DNA of 64,000 nt from Cryptomeria japonica. Lineage: Eukaryota; Streptophyta; Pinopsida; Cupressales; Cupressaceae. This document shows positions 61,858 to 64,000 of this stretch, one piece after another; position 1 is the stretch's first letter, and the number at the start of each line of letters is the position of its first letter. Below the pieces are notes generated by a model. That model saw only the letters and a program-made list of their open reading frames with translations. It made no database searches and had not been told where the DNA came from. The position numbers were made by a program, and so were the translations under genes. The DNA lies in assembly GCF_030272615.1 (NCBI RefSeq), contig NC_081405.1, positions 608,954,677-609,018,676 on the forward strand, read 5' to 3'.

Positions 61858-62512
61858 TTATATAGTCCCCAAACATTATGTACAAAGGAAATCAACTAAA
61901 AGAAAAACTAATATAAGAAAATTAACATTAAAGTAAATACTAAGTATCATTTATTTAATTAAAACTTGAAATATTTGAAGATATTATTCTTGAATATTTG
62001 TGTTTATCATATGATTTTAGTTCACTTGGTTGGGTATAAATGGAAAGGGTGATGATATGTTCCTTGATTATATCATCCACCAAGATTGAAACCCCTAAAA
62101 GTGTGATATTAGAAATTAAGTGAAGATCACACCCTCCATAAATTTGATGGAATGTATGTACTTTGGTACTTAACACTCACGAAAAAAATAAAAATTATAT
62201 AATCCCCAAACTTTATGTACAAAGGAAATGAATTAAAAAAAAGCTAATAAAAGCAAATTAACATTAAAGTAAAAACTAAGTATCATTTATTTATTTAAAA
62301 CTTGATATATTTGAAGATAATATTCTTGAATAATTATGTTTATCATATGATTTTAGTTTACTTGGTTGGGTATAAATGGAAAGAGTGATGATATGTTCCC
62401 TGATTATATCATCCACCAAGATTGAATTAGAAATTAAGTGAAGATCACACCCTCCATAAATTTGATGCAATTTATGTACTTTAGTACTTAACAGTCACCT
62501 AAAAAGATAACA
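61858..62512. repeat. Old 337-bp tandem duplication, right copy
   Basis: Units start at 61858 and 62195, matching those at 10971 and 11308. Confidence 0.8.
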
Positions 62513-62519
62513 TAAGCTT

Positions 62520-63164
62520 ACACTCATCAAACAACAAAATGAAGAAATTATCCATATAAAATCTTATCAAAAACTAGAAAGTAAAATTATATTCAAACTT
62601 TTCTACAAAAATTAATTATTATTGATTCCACTTTACCAAACGATAACTTTGGTATTTTATCAACTTGCTTGGGATTCGGGGAAGAAAAGGATCCCACTCC
62701 CACATGACCAGAATTATTGCAGAACTTCAAACGTGTACATGCAAAAAATTGTAAAGTTCCTCGGCCGTGCGCTCAGAAGAATCTTGACTTTCGTCTCCTT
62801 TAACAAAATTATTATTAATGTATACCTCCATTAATGTTTCCCCCTATTAAGAAAGAGTAGAATCGTCCATCAATCAATATTTTTATCAGAGCCCAAACAT
62901 TCATTGGAAGAATCGCGTCAATGAAAGTTAAATCAGTGTACAATGTATTCACTTTTAATAATGTAAAATGGTGAGGAATTTATCGGCAGACGAGCATTCG
63001 TGCAGTTCTTGTAACATCACCATTCAAGGAATAAGTTAAATGAAAACTTGAAACATTATACAAATAAGAATGTTCAGGAGATTGTGATTTTGGTGTCCGA
63101 TAAACGTATCTATTCCTGAGGTAATTAGTCTGTGTTTGAATCTTAGCATGAATAATGATGCGGT
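62520..63164. repeat. Dispersed repeat family, copy in the right segment
   Basis: Counterpart of 11640-12277, with the ctcggccgtgcgctcagaag block. It ends at the target duplication ggatg (63165-63169). Confidence 0.78.
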
Positions 63165-63169
63165 GGATG

Positions 63170-64000
63170 TGTTAAATTTTCAGCTAAACCTGCCTAAGAG
63201 ATTATGGATCTAGCTAGAAATAAAGGAGAAACTTGCAGAAAGAAAACAGAGCAAAAACACATAACAGACACAAATTTTCATATAAATGAAATTCATATAT
63301 AATATTATAATGATAGCACGAAGTTAAATACAAAAGAACCACCACATAAACTGAATTACGGTGAAGAAGGCGGAGAAAGAAAATTAACTGACTGTTTGCC
63401 TATAGTTAGCTTATGCCATAAAGCATGCACCATCTGTTGTCCATAAATCACAACAAGAACAAAATGAGAACAATTTGAAAGTTGGGCTAACACAGCCTTA
63501 GTTGGAGTTAACATTACTCCAACACCCCCCCTTATTTCCACCTAAGGAGAAATAAAACTAATGAAAGGAAAGAGGAAAGAGGGAAAACCAAATGGGAACA
63601 AAACCCCCCTCAAAATTTACACTAACTATGCATGATACCTTATATGCTACAATGTCTTGCAACCAAAGATCTCGCAGAAAGTGCCTATTTGTTCCTCCAC
63701 AAAGAAGAGAAGGAATTTCAATACACAATGTAGCATAGCGAATGTTGTAGTGGGTTCCTTTGCAACAAATTATGCCTCTTCCTTTTGGAAGATAGAAACC
63801 TCGTGCTATCAAACTATTGAATTCCCACTCAAGTGAAATGTATGAAGGAATCAAGATAAATGGTTCTGAAAAATACTCATGTTTCTCCAATCTGATGCTA
63901 TACTGCGACTACCATACAAGATTGCAGAACAATGACCACTGAAGTGTGATATTTTTTTGAATGTGAATCAAGATATGTCAAGATAATAGCACAGAGTGGC
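63170..64000 (-). mobile_element. Compact LTR retroelement, right copy, cut by the window end
   Basis: 3' LTR 63170-63524 (355 bp), polypurine tract 63525-63539, then the unidentified frame on the minus strand. A 2-bp deletion at about 63910 relative to 13023 shifts the frame, so only a 110-codon piece (63890-63558) stays open. Confidence 0.9.

Larger units (their letters stand above)
48723..64000. repeat. Right copy of the segmental duplication
   Basis: It matches 1-13115 and carries the same nested retroelements in the same order and orientation. It preserves the full-length inner Copia and so shows what the left copy lost. It runs past the window end. Confidence 0.93.

Overview
This window looks like nuclear DNA of a seed plant with a large, repeat-rich genome. 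A conifer or other gymnosperm is plausible but cannot be proven from the sequence alone. The signs are AT-rich gene-poor DNA, nested and decayed Copia LTR retrotransposons with plant-type primer-binding sites, L1-type LINEs with RNase H domains, and a two-exon plant TIR-domain gene. I see no bacterial operons, tRNA or rRNA genes, or CRISPR arrays. Almost every long open frame is a piece of a dead retroelement.

Layout. 1-13115 and 48723-64000 are two copies, in the same orientation and about 48.7 kb apart, of one segment (roughly 97-99 % identical by eye). Both run past what the window can show. In each copy an older Copia element (outer; long 5' LTR, then gag-INT and part of RT) carries a second Copia element (inner) flanked by the same 5-bp target duplication, gtttt. 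Downstream lie LTR debris, an old 337-bp tandem repeat, a dispersed repeat, and a compact LTR element on the minus strand that encodes no recognisable Gag or Pol. Since the copies, the left one has lost 2889 bp of the inner element and gained a 698-bp tandem duplication, while the right one has lost 41 bp including the inner polypurine tract.

14.0-32 kb: LTR remnants, a 2.3-kb imperfect inverted repeat (14650-16925), AT-rich DNA, an old block (18230-19835, continuing at 21734) split by a LINE fragment with a 16-bp target duplication, a decayed LTR element, a MITE-like element (24206-24553), a degenerate LINE on the minus strand (25570-27600), an unrecognised 113-codon frame, and a probable Gypsy LTR ending at a primer-binding site at 31932.

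32.6-48.7 kb: a minus-strand Copia element that has lost protease and integrase, an older LINE-like stretch, a second copy of the old block (39660-41480, continuing at 45306) and, inside the extra DNA of that second copy, the one credible cellular gene: a two-exon TIR-domain-only gene (42056-42843). The rest is AT-rich DNA in which I see no gene.

The most informative signals are the CAG-to-TAG pattern of stop codons between the duplicated retroelements (as expected from decay of CHG-methylated cytosine), the non-autonomous LTR element with an unidentified frame, the long inverted repeat, and the TIR-only gene.
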